Shown here: positions 1-11,748 of the stretch, piece by piece
Numbering within the stretch: the first letter of the stretch is position 1
Layout of the letters: every line of letters starts with the position of its first letter
Program-made: the position numbers and the translations under genes
Assembly: GCA_910592205.1 (NCBI GenBank)
Contig: CAJVPJ010000205.1
Span: 1 to 35,308, forward strand
Length of the DNA stretch: 35,308 nt
DNA from: Paraglomus occultum
Taxonomy: Eukaryota; Glomeromycota; Glomeromycetes; Paraglomerales; Paraglomeraceae
Direction: 5' to 3'
The notes under the pieces: generated by a model
The model's input: the letters and a program-made list of their open reading frames with translations, nothing else
Database searches by the model: none
Told to the model about the DNA's origin: nothing

Positions 1-34
1 CTAATTCCCATTGGGATGGTTATAGTCCCGACTA

Positions 35-76
35 AGTGGGATATTTGTAGTCTATATAGACTACAAATATCCCACT
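35..76. repeat. 42-bp perfect palindrome
   Basis: The sequence reads identically on both strands from agtgggatat (35) to atatcccact (76), with its centre in tctatataga. The bases just outside (34 and 77, both a) do not pair, so the palindrome is exactly 42 bp. It could be the tip of a hairpin-type mobile remnant or a dyad binding site; nothing in the sequence decides between these. Confidence 0.9.
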
Positions 77-98
77 AAAATTTAAGGAGATGTTAGCA

Positions 99-191
99 AA
101 ACAACTCCAAATATGATTAAACCCTTACTATTTTCAATAGCGTCTGGGATGATAGGGCAGTTCCATTGGAGCACTGACGCTGGAGTTGTTT
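99..191. repeat. Small inverted repeat (11-bp arms, about 71-bp spacer)
   Basis: The arm aaacaactcca at 99-109 is matched by its reverse complement tggagttgttt at 181-191. Together with the palindrome just to the left this may be a relic of a small non-autonomous element, but no target-site duplication was identified. Confidence 0.5.
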
Positions 192-719
192 GAACTAGAC
201 ATTGTTAGTGGATAGATAGAGCTTGGAAGAGAGTAATAGTAAGTTAGTATTCTTTTGGTTTCGTGTGGCGCAGTAACGCATGTGTATTGGTATTAGTATG
301 GAGAAAAGAATGTGATGATTCTGACTAGTAACATAGTCATAGTCCAGATATTTACGTTTTACAGATATGGATATTAGATAACCTCAGAATCAAGGGGAGG
401 GTCTTCGCGATCTTTTTAAATGTAAACAAAAAGTTCAGGAGATCTGATGTGACTACCTTACTCCTGCTAACATTTACCATTTATTTATCCTAAAAGATCT
501 AATAATAATAATTGTAACCTTATTTATACATTGTAGACTGAAGTTCTTTTATCGTATCTCAGACGCATTTACAAGCTTGTTACAAACAATATAAACCCAA
601 TACCTTCATCAATCTCGCCTACAAACTCTAGCAAATAGCTCCACCAAAGTACTGCGGTAATGCAGTAATGAATCCATTTTTATTCCAAAATTGTAGATCG
701 GTAGTTTTCAAAACATCTG

Positions 720-1300
720 ATGCGTTCTAAGTCTGAGGTATTCTCTTTATATCGCGCACTCATCCGTGCCGGAGATGCATCGGTACTGCATTCTAGACCG
801 GCTGTGTATGACGTAAGAAGGCGTCTCCGCCAGGCATTTAATGAATACCGTTACGTAGATGACGAGAAAGAACAAGACGATTTGTTTGAACGAGGTGGGT
901 TATTAATGAATGTAAATTTTAACATACGATAACGAGCTGTCAATTATCGAATACTTAAACAATAATTTATTACATGTAGGAGAAAACATGAAAAGGCTTT
1001 TCAAAATTGCGGCTCGACGCGGTGGACCTGAGCACAAAAGTATAGTTAATCTCTGCGAAATGGCATTTTTTGACAAATTATACGCAAGACGGTAGACAAC
1101 ATTTACTCGGTTTATTTAATAGCTTTTAACGCGATCACGCGTATATTTCATATCTAATTCGTAAACCTGCTTTCTCCAGACCCCCCCATGGGAACAGAAG
1201 AATGAAGTCGTATGAAAATCAACTGCACGAAGAGAGTATGAATATGTACAAGCGGACACTCAAAATGGCAAACGAGGAATTACGACTCGGTTTGCGATAA
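720..1300 (+). CDS. LYR-motif mitochondrial protein (fungal DUF1763-like)
   Basis: Three exons, 720-894, 980-1091 and 1180-1300, join in phase to give 135 residues. The LYR tripeptide that names the complex-1-LYR family is at residues 10-12 (SEVFSLYRALIR), followed by a basic helix with an F residue, as usual in this family. The last exon ends in TLKMANEELRLGLR, which resembles the end of uncharacterised fungal LYR proteins of the DUF1763 type (judged from memory). LYR proteins are small mitochondrial matrix adaptors that dock onto mitochondrial acyl carrier protein during assembly of respiratory complexes or Fe-S transfer. The exact client here is unknown. Reading on through the second donor would give a 96-residue form stopping at 1095; the spliced form is preferred because exon 3 looks like a real LYR C-terminus. 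The ACP gene lies about 5.4 kb downstream on the same strand. The stop is 172 bp from the convergent sulfate permease. Confidence 0.8.
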
Positions 1301-1472
1301 CTGCTTGTAAGTAGAAAATGAACAATTTTGATGTTCAGAAATTTCGTGACTGAATAATGTAAAGGAATAATGTCAAACCGTTTTTTTAATACATTTAAAT
1401 AGAGAATGTATACTTGATATACATAATAGATACAATGCTACAACACACAATATTCCTAGCGTTCACTTTTTA

Positions 1473-4071
1473 TTATTGGTCATCATCAACGTCTTCCCCG
1501 GGGATATACGAAAGCTGCTCAGCCCGTCCTATATATCCTAGTACATCTGTGATACGACTAAATACCAACAAACAGAATTACTAAGTAACGATCGTTGACG
1601 CATCTTGTCATATATAATGCAAAAAAAAAAAAATAACAAACCTGAAGAAATGTTCTTCTCCCACTTTGCTAATCAGGCCTGCCTGAGTAAACATTTTTTT
1701 CTGGTTAGGGCGAAGTTTAACAAAGAAAACTTTGACCCCTCTTGCGTGATATGCATCTACAATTTCAAGAAGAATTTGGGCGGCACTACAAAAATAATGA
1801 TAAATAAACAGTCACATAATATATTATCGACACGATTGCTCAAAAATTTCGTAGTATGGGTATGTTACCTCGCATCAAGATCCTCCATGGTCTCGATATC
1901 AAATATTACGTATTCTATGGGGGACATTCGGGCGTCTTCTGAAGGATGAACGCTCATATCACCGAATTGTTCTAGCCTTCTTAGTCTATCTTTTAATTGC
2001 CCCGTGTTTGCAAAATACAGAGGCTCAGCGATACGAATGACAAGCACTCCTTCCACGTGTTCGGCTTCATCGGGGAAGTCTCTTATTGGTTTGAATTTGT
2101 CCTGTACGCGACCCTAATAATGAAGAGATCGTTAAATAAGATGTATATGTTTTTTACCATCTTTGAATAGATGGTTCCGTGAGCAATTGGTTTCTCGATC
2201 TTTACCAAAAGAAATATCCTTGGATAAGTCGAATGTTTGACTACAAGCAGTAACGACAAAGAGATCGAGATCAGCGTCCCATACTCGATCGACACAAAGA
2301 TCGTCACAAAGAATGTCAGCAAAAGCAAGGACATATCACTCCAAGCTCTGATCTTGTAGATAAATTTCATATCATGCGGTGTTTCTTCGAGCAAGGCCAA
2401 TGCAGCAACTGTTACAATTGACGCCAATATTGCTTTCGGCAAATAATAAAACGCTGGCAAAAAGAAAAACAGACAGAGCAGCACAAACATGGCCGTAACC
2501 AGCCCTGCAAGTTGCGTCCTAGCACCCGCTTGATCGTTTATTCCACTCCTGGCCATTCCACCATACGCGGGAATACATTGGAATAAGCTCCCGATAAAAT
2601 TCGCAGCTCCTAAAGCGACCAGCTCCCGATTGGGACTGACCGCGTAATTGTGTTTTGTGGCGTAAGTTTTTGTAACGACAATTGATTCCACGAATCCAAT
2701 GATGGATATGAACACGGCTGCTTCGAAACATTCTTTAACGGTCTTTGCGTTTGGATATGGTGGAATGGAAAATTTGGGAAATCCACTTCCTTGCACAGTT
2801 CCAAGGATTTTTACGCCCTCTTGATCCCATCGAAAAGCTCCACAGAGTATAGTGAATATTATCACATCGATAAGGAATTCTGGGATGAATTGCACAAAGG
2901 GTTTTTTTGGTAATAGTCTCTTAATCAATCGTATAAGCAAAAGGAACGCCAAGCTAGCAAACGATATGACTGTTGTGACAACATGAATCTGATCTAAATT
3001 CTTTAGAATAAATATTGTCTTGGTTACTGTCGAAGAAGCATGAGATAATCCAACATGGACCGATAATTCTGTTAAGCCAAGCATTGTAATCATTTGTTCT
3101 ATAATAATCACGATGGCCACGGCTGTAATGAATCCACGCAGAAGAGCCCGCGATAGTACAGAATCAATAAAGCCAAGACGAATCAGTCCAAGAATAAGTG
3201 TAAGAAGGCCAGTAAAAAAGGTTACGAGTGATGCAATCGCCACAGCATTTTCGACAGTACCATCTCCGGCTTGAGCCACAGCCGAGCCTGTCAGCATAGA
3301 AACCAAAGCTTCAGGGCCAATGGATAATTGTCTGTGTATGTTAATGCAAGACTATGATGTGAGCGCATTCCAAGTACCCATGTACAAGACCATGTATAAA
3401 ATCGGTTTGAAGACTGCATATGTAAAAAATAAAACGGATCAAAATCCGTACAACGCACCTCGAAGTTCCCAGGAATGAGTAGATGACACCAGCAATTACA
3501 GTAGTATATAAGCCATGTACAGGAGGTACCTTCGCCAAAATAGAATAAGACAGTCCGGATGGAAGTAATATTGCAGATAAGGTCAATCCGGCGAAGAAGT
3601 CATTCCAGAAAGTGTCGAGAGAATATGACGGTAACCAATGAAATACTGGAACATAATAACGTAAGCGCGTCCTAAATTTAACCCAAGGATCGCGCCTATT
3701 GTAATTAGATGACGTAGATGGAGCTGTGTGTAATGTAATATAAGGATATAAATCAAGATGAAAAGCTAAGTTAAAATGGCAATCAAAGCATGACCGATTA
3801 AAGGTTTGTAGACGGATCTAAATATAATTAGTAGCGTTTACCCGGTAAATCTTCGGCAATATCTACGCTTCGCCGTTCATTAATGGTCAACGGAGTAGCT
3901 TCTCCTGTACTGTCATACTCGTCGTCGCTGCTAGGATATTCTCGTCCTAGTAAATAGATATACTGTTACACGGTGAATAAAGGGAGAGAAAAGCAATAGA
4001 AAGCGAGCTCTCTTACTCAATTCATAAGGCGTTGTCGGCCGCTCCAGCGAAGAACCATAGTTTTGTGACAT
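1473..4071 (-). CDS. SulP/SLC26 family sulfate permease with STAS domain
   Basis: Seven exons on the minus strand (4071-4017, 3946-3842, 3723-3459, 3331-2158, 2113-1869, 1785-1642, 1557-1473) join in phase to 690 residues, a normal size for a plasma-membrane SulP anion transporter. After a polar N-terminus starting MSQNYGSSLERP, the membrane core begins at about residue 90 (YYVPVFHWLPSYS, then ILLPSGLSYSILAKVPPVHG, the SulP signature area). It continues through many hydrophobic helices, including the SIGPEALVSML segment and the NFIGSLFQCIPAYGGMARS segment. The C-terminus is a STAS domain, with YVIFDIETMEDLDAS and AAQILLEIVDAYHARGVKVF across a splice junction, and an acidic tail EDVDDDQ. The start is the first ATG of the small first exon; its codon phase matches exon 2. 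Sulfate/H+ symport is the family's usual role in fungi; the substrate is inferred from family membership only. Confidence 0.9.
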
Positions 4072-4750
4072 GTTCGTTATGTAGCAAGTTGAACTCTCAG
4101 GATAATTGGGCGTGTTGTGTTATTGAAAACAAGATGACACTGATAATCAGCCTCACTTTCCTCGTGATTTCCTTGTTGATAATGCCTGTCCAGAAGAAAT
4201 CGTTTTTATCAGACCTTTTCTTATTAATATCTTTCACCTTACACTTATCAGTATTACTACCATTATTACCTGTGCAAGTGCTCTGAAGACTGCATTGTAA
4301 TGGCTAATATTGTTTTATTCTTATCATTTGTCGTTATTATTGGCTACTTTTGGCTGCGAACTATTCCATTTAGGGAAAAATAAATGTAGATCATTCTAGT
4401 GACAATCGTCATTGTTCAGAAAATAGTAAGTAGACGCCAGGTCACCACCTATTTATTGCTTTACAATGTCATTGGCAGCCTTTTCCCAAGTTTGGGTAAT
4501 TCGACACGAATCATTGAAACTTGTTCTTATCTTGATGAGTTACAGCTTACATGTACAATCATGGAGTTTTAGATAGGCTTACATTATATTTTTTGTTTCA
4601 TTAATCGAAGGTCATCCGTATAAATTATTAAACAGAATTCAGTTTCTTTTTGCTTATCTATTATTAATCGTTGAGAATTTCAAAACCAATTGTACAATTA
4701 ACGACCAAAGGGACGCATGACCCATATTAAGACTTTGAACATCTCTATTA
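4072..4750. other. Intergenic: 5' flank of the permease and 3' flank of CWC25
   Basis: Both neighbours are on the minus strand, so this 679-bp gap should hold the permease promoter and the CWC25 3' UTR. Open frames here are short and lack protein-like composition. No terminator or repeat was recognised. Confidence 0.6.
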
Positions 4751-5683
4751 CTAATTAAAAGTCTTTAGTGCAGGTGCACGTTTATAAGATTCAGAAACCA
4801 TACTATGTGAGGACTTTCGCTTCTTGTGTTTCGGTGATTTATCCCTCTTTGATGATTTGTCCCTCTTTGGTGATTTGTCCCTCTTTGATGATTTGTCCCT
4901 TCTTGATGATTTCGATGATTTCTCCTTTTTCGATGACTTGTCTTTCATAGACGAGCGGCTTCTTTTGGGAGATGACTGTATCATTCATTCGGAAGAAGTG
5001 AACGAAGAGCCGATTAGCAATAATTTCTTAAGACCACAAGATTGCTAAAAATATAAAGTTTGGCTTTCGAAACCAACGAATGCATTATTTTATTACCTTC
5101 GCTTCCGCCTGCAGCATCATCAATTTCATATTCGCCTGTTCCATCTTTTTGATAGACAATAAGGGATCTTCTCTTAGCTTTGACATCATGTCCAACGGTG
5201 TATTTGCATTTCTATCGACATTATCGAATACGTCCACCTTGTTGTTTCTCAGTTTGTCTACCGACGTTCCTCCGTCTATATCTTTCATATCAACCTTCTT
5301 CTTTCCCAACAAATATTCTTCTAAATCTTCCGATACGTCTGATTTCTGCCCACCCGGAGCGGCTGCGTACATCCAATCTAATCTCTCGGGACCCCGTCGA
5401 CCTCCTTTTGCTTCTTGGAGTTTTTTTAGTTCTTGTATTTGTCGCTCTTCTTCAAGTTCTTTTTTGAGTTGATCTAATTTCTTCTGTTCCTCAAGAGCTT
5501 TCTGTTCTTGTTTCCACACCCGTTCCTGATTTTTCAGTAGCAACGGGTGCCATGATTTTTTCATATTCTATATGTAAAGGACCGAGCATCGCATTAGTAA
5601 GCAATACAAGAGTATTTTACCTCGTTGCTACTCTTCTTCTTTTCAAATGCAACAATGGTACTTACAAGATCTCCGCCCCCCAT
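4751..5683 (-). CDS. CWC25: Pre-mRNA-splicing factor CWC25
   Basis: Exons 5683-5666 (18 nt), 5567-5097 and 4975-4751 join in phase to 237 residues. The first exon encodes only MGGGDL; spliced to exon 2 it gives MGGGDLNMKKSWHPLL, the hallmark N-terminus of CWC25/Cwf25 proteins (CIR_N domain). A lysine/glutamate-rich coiled coil follows (ERVWKQEQKALEEQKKLDQL), then the RLDWMYAAAPG segment typical of the family and DPLLSIKKMEQA. The last exon is a low-complexity basic tail of repeated KRDKSPKRDKSS units that resembles an SR/KD-type nuclear tail. CWC25 joins the spliceosome at the first transesterification step after PRP2 action. The acceptor of exon 3 at 4976 was chosen because upstream frames hit a TGA; another exon in the tail cannot be excluded. 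Confidence 0.88.
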
Positions 5684-6594
5684 TTTGTCTTAGTGTTGTT
5701 GATTTACAAAAATAAGTGATGCAAGTTGGTCAAGAAGTGATGCAAGTCAGTGAAGAGGAACTCAACAAATTATTAATATGTGGCACGAATGCTTATATCA
5801 CATGATTTACTACTCGTGACCAAACGGCCAGACATACGCTGTAGATGATCGGAAAATGAAAGTCCTGCTGCTACCATAAATAAATGTGACCATGACACTA
5901 CGAGTATTCCTAATAGTATAGCAATAGCAGTTCGGTACTATAATGACATCTCTGGCGAATAAATAATTTCAGCATATTTGGACGGCAATTTAATATGATT
6001 TTTATCAACACCGCATAGTCGCGTTATATATTATTTACACCATCATTTGCTGCGGTGGGGAGCATAAGCGTCAAACTATATATGGTACACATTTCTCTTT
6101 TCCTTTCTAACGAGGCTGATGCTAGAAATGCGGTTATGAGATGTTAAGTCATATATTTGCAGTTGAAAAGTTTCACAGCGCAACACTACTGGAAAGAATA
6201 AATGCTATTATGTGGTTGCAACTATTCTTACTGTGAAAGGTTAATAGATATTTCATAAGTCTTCTCTATCAGATACTGTTACACGGCAAATTTTATAACT
6301 AGTGACCGAACTATTTACATTAGTGCAAAAATGAATTTCTTCGAGATTACTTTGCCTTTGTGATTAAGGGAATGGGATGATTTTCCCCAGCATCACCATG
6401 ATAATTTCACGTTCACATGATTATATATATAAATATATATAATTTTAAGTTTACCAAAAAATTTAGCGTAAATTAAATTTTGCTTCTATAATTTCACCCA
6501 CTGCTGGGTGGATGCAACAGATCACGTAGATTTGTATAACATGAAAATAAAGTATGGTGATCATGTGATTAATAAAATTTTACCAATTCCAAAG
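5684..6594. other. Divergent intergenic region between CWC25 and the acyl carrier protein gene
   Basis: About 0.9 kb separates two divergent genes and should hold both promoters. It is AT-rich, with an AT-alternating near-palindrome around 6421-6444. No coding sequence was recognised. Confidence 0.55.
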
Positions 6595-6657
6595 ATGGCG
6601 GCTACCCTCGTTAGATCACCAATTGACCATCCAATCTATCGTACCCATAACTCTTGA
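6595..6657 (+). promoter_or_regulatory. Short upstream ORF ahead of the acyl carrier protein start
   Basis: An ATG at 6595, in the context aaagATGGCGG, opens a 20-codon frame (MAATLVRSPIDHPIYRTHNS) that stops with TGA at 6655-6657, six bases before the ATG of the acyl carrier protein at 6664. If transcription starts upstream of 6595, ribosomes would meet this frame first, so it could reduce or gate translation of the main ORF. The mRNA 5' end is not known from sequence. Confidence 0.4.
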
Positions 6658-6663
6658 AGAATT

Positions 6664-7197
6664 ATGAACCGTCTTGTAACATCCACTCTCCGCCTCCGTT
6701 CAGCAGGCTTCTCTATATTTCATAAAGCACAGCCATCAATATTGTCAAACCCTACTGTGACAGGTTTGCGACATTATGCCTCAGGGGCATTGGATATAAG
6801 TACTATTGAAAATAGGATTTTAGATATTCTAAGAGGGTTTGATAAGGTTCCCGCTCACAAGGTAGGAAGCTTAATTAGTGGAGAATGAAATTCAACAAAG
6901 ATAATATAGCACGGCTAATTATTAAAGATGTAGAACACGAAGTCATATCGGTAATTACAAACTCCAACGTATCACCGCATTGCTTCAACTATTTCCTTCC
7001 ATCTTCCCCCAAAATAGTTATCCGCCGACTCTCACTTTGTTGATGATCTTGGATTGGACAGCCTGGATACAGTCGAAGTCGTCATGGCAATAGAAGAAGA
7101 CTTTTCAGTCGAAATTCCCGACAAAGATGCCGATAATATTCGATCCGTTAGCGACGCCGTGAAATACATTTCTCACGTTATGCAGACCTCAGGTTGA
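6664..7197 (+). CDS. ACP1: Mitochondrial acyl carrier protein (NDUFAB1/ACP1 type)
   Basis: Exons 6664-6861 and 7018-7197 join in phase 0 to 125 residues. The first ~40 residues are rich in R, S and hydrophobics without acids ([16 protein letters not shown]) and end in a RHYAS stretch, a typical mitochondrial presequence. The mature domain follows, with [19 protein letters not shown], then [20 protein letters not shown]. Ser81 in the DSL motif is the expected 4'-phosphopantetheine attachment site. The acidic helix [14 protein letters not shown] is the surface that LYR proteins bind in known structures. The protein carries acyl chains for mitochondrial fatty acid/lipoate synthesis and is a structural part of complex I and of Fe-S assembly. 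Reading through the donor would stop after eight extra residues, so splicing is required. A 20-codon upstream ORF precedes it. Confidence 0.93.
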
Positions 7198-7886
7198 TAG
7201 AAGTTGGATTTGGGAATATTGACTGTAACGAAAATAAATTAGAAATTAGAACAAATTTGAATATGTTATTCCCGATATTCAATAAAACGATAAAAATTAT
7301 TTCCGGAATAAGATACAAATTCGCGTTTCTTTATATTCCTCTTCCATCTAGCTCATTATATCGAACACCACATCAATAGGTCCACACATTTCTGCACTAA
7401 GTATACTTCCTTGACCGCTCTAGTATAGACGCGGTTTAATATTTTTATTTTCTTTATCAATCGGTAAATTCATGATAAGCCAGTATCCAACGTAAACTTT
7501 CCAGTACTGAAACAAACTGAATCTGATCAAAAGACTTACTGTTCGCGGATAGAAAATAAAGAGAGGTTCCATCATCGTGACTCGAATGAAATGGGTTCAG
7601 AAGTTACACATATAGACGCATTAGATATTTCAATACGCGTGCCGAGTTACAGTTGGTATTACCTTAAGATCATATAGTCATCAATCGACGTATGGTACCG
7701 TGGACTTTTTACCTCTCAAGTCATTCATCTCCAAGGGTGAATTTTTTGACAGGAAGCTTTACTAATTCTTATGACAAACGATAGACACCATAGTATACAA
7801 CAACCCAGTCAACAGGCAACAAGTCTTTTAAGGCAAATAATATTTATTGTAAGGGTTCAAATATTCCAATTGTATTCCATCGAATT
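7198..7886. other. Convergent intergenic region between ACP and RPN11
   Basis: This holds the 3' flanks of two converging genes. AATAAA-like signals occur soon after the ACP stop (around 7232 and 7281). The rest is AT-rich with no recognisable gene. Confidence 0.5.
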
Positions 7887-9376
<1,490 letters not shown>

Positions 9377-9879
9377 TTTATAAGTTATGTTTGCAAGTCG
9401 ATGATCGGGAAAAGTATTAAAAATGCTGAACAATTACGTCAGTAGATACACGTCTACTGCATCACGCACATGACCAATGCATATCAACAGAACCACAACA
9501 GCATTTTTATTTGACAAGTTATTTATCTTTAGAGCCTTAATTGCAAGGTTTAATATGTTTGGTATAGCTGTCATACATGCAGGCAGTACGCTTACTGAAA
9601 GACACCCAATTACCAATACGTGGTGCCTTTCAATTCTACGCTTTGATACGGTACATTGATATGGTGCATTATTAATTTGCATCCTTATAATTATTGCTTA
9701 CTGAGCCAACTATAGGGATCGTTTTTTTTTACCCGATTCAAATTATCGCCTGAGATATGTACATTCTATGCAGCTATAAAGACACATCAAGATGACTGAA
9801 AGGGAGAAAGCAAATTGTCACGACAGAGAGTCAGAATCATATCTTCGTGGTCTTGATGCTGGACAGTATGATTTGGTTG

Positions 9880-10312
9880 TCATCCGCATATGTGCGGTGG
9901 ACTGCAGCAGGCTCGAAATTGATAATTGCCCAGCGACTGAATAGAACAACACTCTTGTGCTTGCATACTTTTGACAAATGGCGGCCAGTAACCACTTGGG
10001 TTTGTCATTGTCTCTTTATCAAGACGCGCATTCTCACTACTGCTGAATCAAGCAATGTCAACCAACGTTCGCATTCGTGAGAAGCAAAAAGTTGTCAACG
10101 TTCTTAAATGGCTGCATTAGTAATCGCGTGCCGTTAGCAGTCTGCTTCCCGGTATGATGCGCACAATTGAGTGCCATCATCTCCTGAACGCCGATAGCGT
10201 AATACGCGCTTCTCAAGAAATTAGTTTCATCAAATTCGCAAACATCATAAACATCTCGCCAGAGACTAACTAGCAGAAATGACACTGAATCTGTGACGTT
10301 ATTCTCACTTTG
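9880..10312 (-). pseudogene. Unidentified protein-like remnant between RPN11 and the next gene
   Basis: Two minus-strand stretches read like protein but do not join cleanly. One (about 10312-10058) contains SFLLVSLWRDVYDVCEFDET and AYYAIGVQEMMALNCAHHTG. The other (about 10045-9880) contains ENARLDKETMTNPSGYWPPF. No ATG lies in frame ahead of the first block, and the splice phases tried between the blocks do not fit, so decay is likely. The family is not recognised. It sits in the gap between two divergent genes, where it overlaps their putative promoters. It could instead be a real gene with a structure not resolved here. Confidence 0.3.
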
Positions 10313-10436
10313 GTGTCAATTTGAAATAAACCCATTCAAAAAGAAAAATAGATTATTTATTGTCATGTGATTTGAACGAGGTAAAAGTTGAATGCGGTGA
10401 TCGCACACTTTCGTTTTCGGGAACTAAAGGTAGAAC

Positions 10437-11165
10437 ATGTCCCTTAGAGTATTTCCGACCCTACTTCGTCCGCTCAAACTTAGTCGTCCCATTTCCATAC
10501 CACAAATTACAAACAAATGTCATATCAAGACCGTAACTAATTACGCTAACCATATTAATTACAACACAACCCACCGCATTTCTGCTACCAAAAAAAATAA
10601 TCTATTCCGGAATATGACTTCTTTGTTAAATGCAAACAATGCATCGATGAGGACATACTCTTCTTCCAGTCCTACACCTCCACTAGCTGATAGTGCGGCG
10701 GGAACGTTAAAAAGGTGGAGCTGGCTTTGGTGGAAAGAGTGGACAATTATATTCGCTGTATTCGCAGTGACTGGCTCGACTACTGTACGAGTAGTGAGAC
10801 CCATTGTGACTAACGTGTTCGGTATTGAGGGTAAGTAATAGCAGATGCGATATAAAGTAAGAGATTTAAGGTGATTTGCTCCGATTTTTACTAATTGCTG
10901 TGTTGGTTCATGATCCATCTTTGGGGGGGGGTATTATTTTAATGCAGGTTCATTCACAGATGGCCCATGGTCTTATCGACTTACTTATCTCGCCATAACC
11001 TTGCCGCTTTATTCTGTTATCCTATTTGGGCTTGGTACGCTTGTAGGCCGACGAGCGTATTTTGGAAAGATCGTGACCAGAATGTGGGGACGATTTATTC
11101 CCAAACGATTACTTAAACGACCGCAATCGATCCGAGACCAGTCAAATGGAAACAACCAAGTGTAA
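10437..11165 (+). CDS. Mitochondrial inner-membrane protein of unknown function (DUF6787-like)
   Basis: Exons 10437-10830 and 10948-11165 join in phase 1 to 203 residues. The first ~85 residues are basic, Ser/Thr/Asn-rich and free of acids until D85, as in a mitochondrial presequence (MSLRVFPTLLRPLKLSRPIS). They are followed by an aromatic KRWSWLWWKEW patch, a first membrane helix at about 102-120 (IIFAVFAVTGSTTVRVV) and a second at about 143-164 (LTYLAITLPLYSVILFGLGTL). The tail is basic and polar. The RPIVTNVFGI segment plus the two helices recall small two-helix DUF6787-type proteins found in bacteria and mitochondria; this is a memory-based resemblance. Function is unknown. It is convergent with RNA14 at 584 bp. 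The intron begins GTAAGT and ends at TGCAG. Confidence 0.72.
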
Positions 11166-11748
11166 AAGTAATTGCTAACTTTGACGCGCGCACACGAACG
11201 TCTAAACAAGGGGGAAGGCATCTTGGTTTATGGAATAAGCGCATGATTCACCTGACGCCACTCACGATTATTTGCGACTCACGTTGTTTCCAACGGCCAT
11301 AGGATTCCTAATTTATACTAATAGAATATACGAAAAGTCAATCCGCCCACCCCGAAATGTTATTTCATATGTAGTATATTAATAAATTCCAAAGCCAATA
11401 TAGATTCGTTGGCTAAGTGAATCTTACTTGCCTGTTAAGGTACGTGAATCTTCTGTAAATATAATCATGACTTGGCAAGTGACAGCGTAACGATGTAATG
11501 CTGAAGCTACTGTTCATAATTGTTGCCTGCTAAATCTGTAAGAGATAAACTGCAAAAACACACGATAATCAATGAAGTTTATTCGCGTGCAATATACGAT
11601 TTGTACACCACATGACCGAAAATGATAGTTTCGATGATGAAAATCTTTTTATTACACAAATAATTACAAATTAATGCAAGCTGTCTCGACAGTTTTTTCT
11701 CCTTTTGTTTCAGTCTTTTCCCTTCATAAAAGGTTCACGCATATCTAC
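11166..11748. other. Convergent intergenic region between the inner-membrane protein gene and RNA14
   Basis: This holds the 3' flanks of two converging genes. It is AT-rich with no recognisable gene or repeat. Confidence 0.5.

Larger units (their letters stand above)
1..719. other. Intergenic region upstream of the LYR gene
   Basis: No coding sequence was recognised here. The region contains a perfect palindrome at 35-76 and a short inverted repeat at 99-109/181-191, listed separately. The rest is AT-rich, and its right end should include the 5' flank of the LYR-motif gene that starts at 720. Confidence 0.6.

Noticed and set aside
1605-1949. A 114-codon plus-strand frame
   Set aside because: It lies across two STAS-domain exons and an intron of the minus-strand sulfate permease.
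4768-5048. Plus-strand frames of repeated LFDDLS-like residues
   Set aside because: They are antisense readings of the lysine/serine-rich repeat tail of CWC25.
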